Part shown: positions 62,989 through 64,000 of the stretch, in pieces
Layout: the number at the start of each line of letters is the position of its first letter
How positions within the stretch are numbered: the first letter of the stretch is position 1
Source: JAEMQF01 sp963791595
GTDB taxonomy: Bacteria > Pseudomonadota > Gammaproteobacteria > Burkholderiales > Burkholderiaceae_C
Reading direction: 5' to 3'
Assembly: GCA_963791595.1 (NCBI GenBank)
Contig: CAWBTF010000006.1
Span: forward strand, 30,119 to 94,118
DNA: 64,000 nucleotides
The notes under the pieces: model-generated
Told to the model about the DNA's origin: nothing
Seen by the model: the letters and a program-made list of their open reading frames with translations, nothing else
The model's database searches: none
Translations under genes and position numbers: made by a program

Positions 62989-64000
62989 ATGTCCGCTGAC
63001 AGTGAATTGAGGGCGACCGTGCAGGCGATGGTTCAACCGGGCAGGGGCATCCTCGCCGCCGACGAGAGCGCGCCGACGATCGCGAAGCGCTTCGCGGCAA
63101 TCGGTCTCGAATCGAACGAGGACAGCCGGCGCGCGTACCGCAGCCTCATCCTGGGCACGCCGGGACTGGGCGAGTCCGTGTCTGCCGTGATTCTGTTCGA
63201 AGAAACGTTGGCGCAGCGCACGCCCGACGGCACGCCGCTGCCGCAGCTCGCGGCGCGCCAAGGTATCGTGCCCGGCATCAAGGTCGACGCCGGCAAGATC
63301 CCGCTCGCGCTCGCGCCAGGCGACGAGATCACGCAGGGGCTGGATGGGTTGGCGAAGCGTCTGGCCGGCTACAAGGAGCAGGGCGCGCGCTTCGCGAAGT
63401 GGCGCGCCGTCTACAACGTCTCCGACACCTTGCCGAGCCGCGCCGCGGTGCTGGCAAACGCCCATGCACTGGCGCGCTATGCGGCAATCTGCCAGGAGCA
63501 AGGCGTGGTGCCGATCGTCGAGCCTGAAGTGCTGATCGACGGCATGCACTCGCTGGCGCGCTGCGCCGAGGTCACCGAGAGCGTGCTGTTCGAGGTGTTC
63601 CGCGCTCTCGTCGAGCAGCGTGTCGTGCTCGAGCACGTGGTGCTCAAGCCGAGCATGGTGCTGCCCGGCAAGGCGCATCCGCAACCGGCCACGCCGGCCG
63701 AGGTGGCGCAGGCGACGCTGCGCGTGCTGCGCCGTGCTGTTCCGGCGGCCGTGGCGAGCATCAACTTCCTGTCGGGCGGGCAAACACCGGAGCAGGCGAG
63801 CCGCAACCTCGACGCGCTGAACCGCTGCGGCCCCCAGCCCTGGCCGCTGAGCTTTTCCTACGGCCGGGCCTTGCTCGACCCGGCACTGAAGGCCTGGGGC
63901 GGGCGCGCGGCGCAAGTTCAGGCCGGACAGGCCGCGTTGCTGAAACGCGCCCGGCTGAATGCGGCGGCGTGCCAGGGGCGCTACGCCGCGGCAATGGAAG
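62989..64000 (+). CDS. Class I fructose-bisphosphate aldolase, 3' end cut off
   Basis: The ATG at 62989 has GGAGG 5 bases upstream, and the frame stays open to the window end (337 codons). Family motifs are GRGILAADESAPT, LFEETLAQ, VPGIKVDAGKIPL, AKWRAVY, PIVEPEVLIDG and the Schiff-base lysine region VVLKPSMVLPGKA, then FLSGGQTPEQAS and LSFSYGRALLDP. It is the eukaryote-like class I (Schiff-base) form and probably lacks only a few C-terminal residues. It is divergent from ppsA over a 127-bp gap. Confidence 0.94.
   Translation, partial: MSADSELRATVQAMVQPGRGILAADESAPTIAKRFAAIGLESNEDSRRAYRSLILGTPGLGESVSAVILFEETLAQRTPDGTPLPQLAARQGIVPGIKVDAGKIPLALAPGDEITQGLDGLAKRLAGYKEQGARFAKWRAVYNVSDTLPSRAAVLANAHALARYAAICQEQGVVPIVEPEVLIDGMHSLARCAEVTESVLFEVFRALVEQRVVLEHVVLKPSMVLPGKAHPQPATPAEVAQATLRVLRRAVPAAVASINFLSGGQTPEQASRNLDALNRCGPQPWPLSFSYGRALLDPALKAWGGRAAQVQAGQAALLKRARLNAAACQGRYAAAME

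Overview
The window is a very GC-rich proteobacterial chromosome segment. It most resembles a betaproteobacterium of the Burkholderiales/Rhodocyclales kind, judged from GC-rich codon use, ResB/ResC (system II) cytochrome c maturation beside a CcmI-like protein, a rquA gene next to a four-subunit fumarate reductase, and HME-type RND pumps. No rRNA, tRNA, CRISPR array or transposase was recognised. The taxonomic guess is inference.

Region 1 (1-21.7 kb) is a c-type cytochrome locus. It encodes four NHL-type six-bladed propeller proteins, two 'doubled CXXCH' multiheme cytochromes (5 and 4 hemes), an 11-heme cytochrome, and two class I-like cytochromes on the minus strand. It also has a PpiC-type peptidyl-prolyl isomerase, a large outer-membrane beta-barrel, and a six-gene cassette of triheme c7-like cytochromes flanking two helical proteins. 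ResB, CcsA/ResC and a TPR protein close the region. This composition suggests a porin-cytochrome electron conduit or secreted cytochrome filament system for extracellular electron transfer; that function is inferred. About 39 CXXCH motifs occur in the window.

Region 2 (21.7-36.8 kb) holds a DUF5666-like lipoprotein, two membrane histidine kinases, a CcmI-like protein, two Sel1-type proteins (one fused to a cytochrome c domain), an NtrC-type sigma54 activator, two separate periplasmic reg_prop propellers, a PAS-PAS-kinase-REC-REC-HPt hybrid kinase, and an ApbE-type flavin transferase. Sigma54-type (-24/-12) sequences precede several cytochrome genes. Two of them have a TTCCCG-N4-CGGGAA palindrome at a fixed distance of about 100 bp upstream, so the NtrC-type protein encoded here may control the locus.

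Region 3 (37-42.3 kb) is rquA (rhodoquinone synthesis) followed by frdABCD, behind a perfect FNR/Anr box. Together they form a rhodoquinol-dependent fumarate respiration module. An Uma2-family nuclease-fold gene follows.

Region 4 (42.5-60 kb, minus strand) is a long envelope gene array: two HME-type RND pumps around one adaptor, an AlgE-like porin, small secreted proteins, another beta-barrel, then a GT2 / deacetylase / GT39 lipid-modification set and a BamA/Omp85-like protein. Region 5 is a CBS-domain protein and PEP synthase (minus strand), with a divergent class I fructose-bisphosphate aldolase cut by the window end.

Caution: at least a dozen otherwise conserved genes carry single-base frameshifts. 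The pattern looks like residual indel errors of an assembly more than gene decay. Such genes are given as one span, with the approximate shift position in the text.
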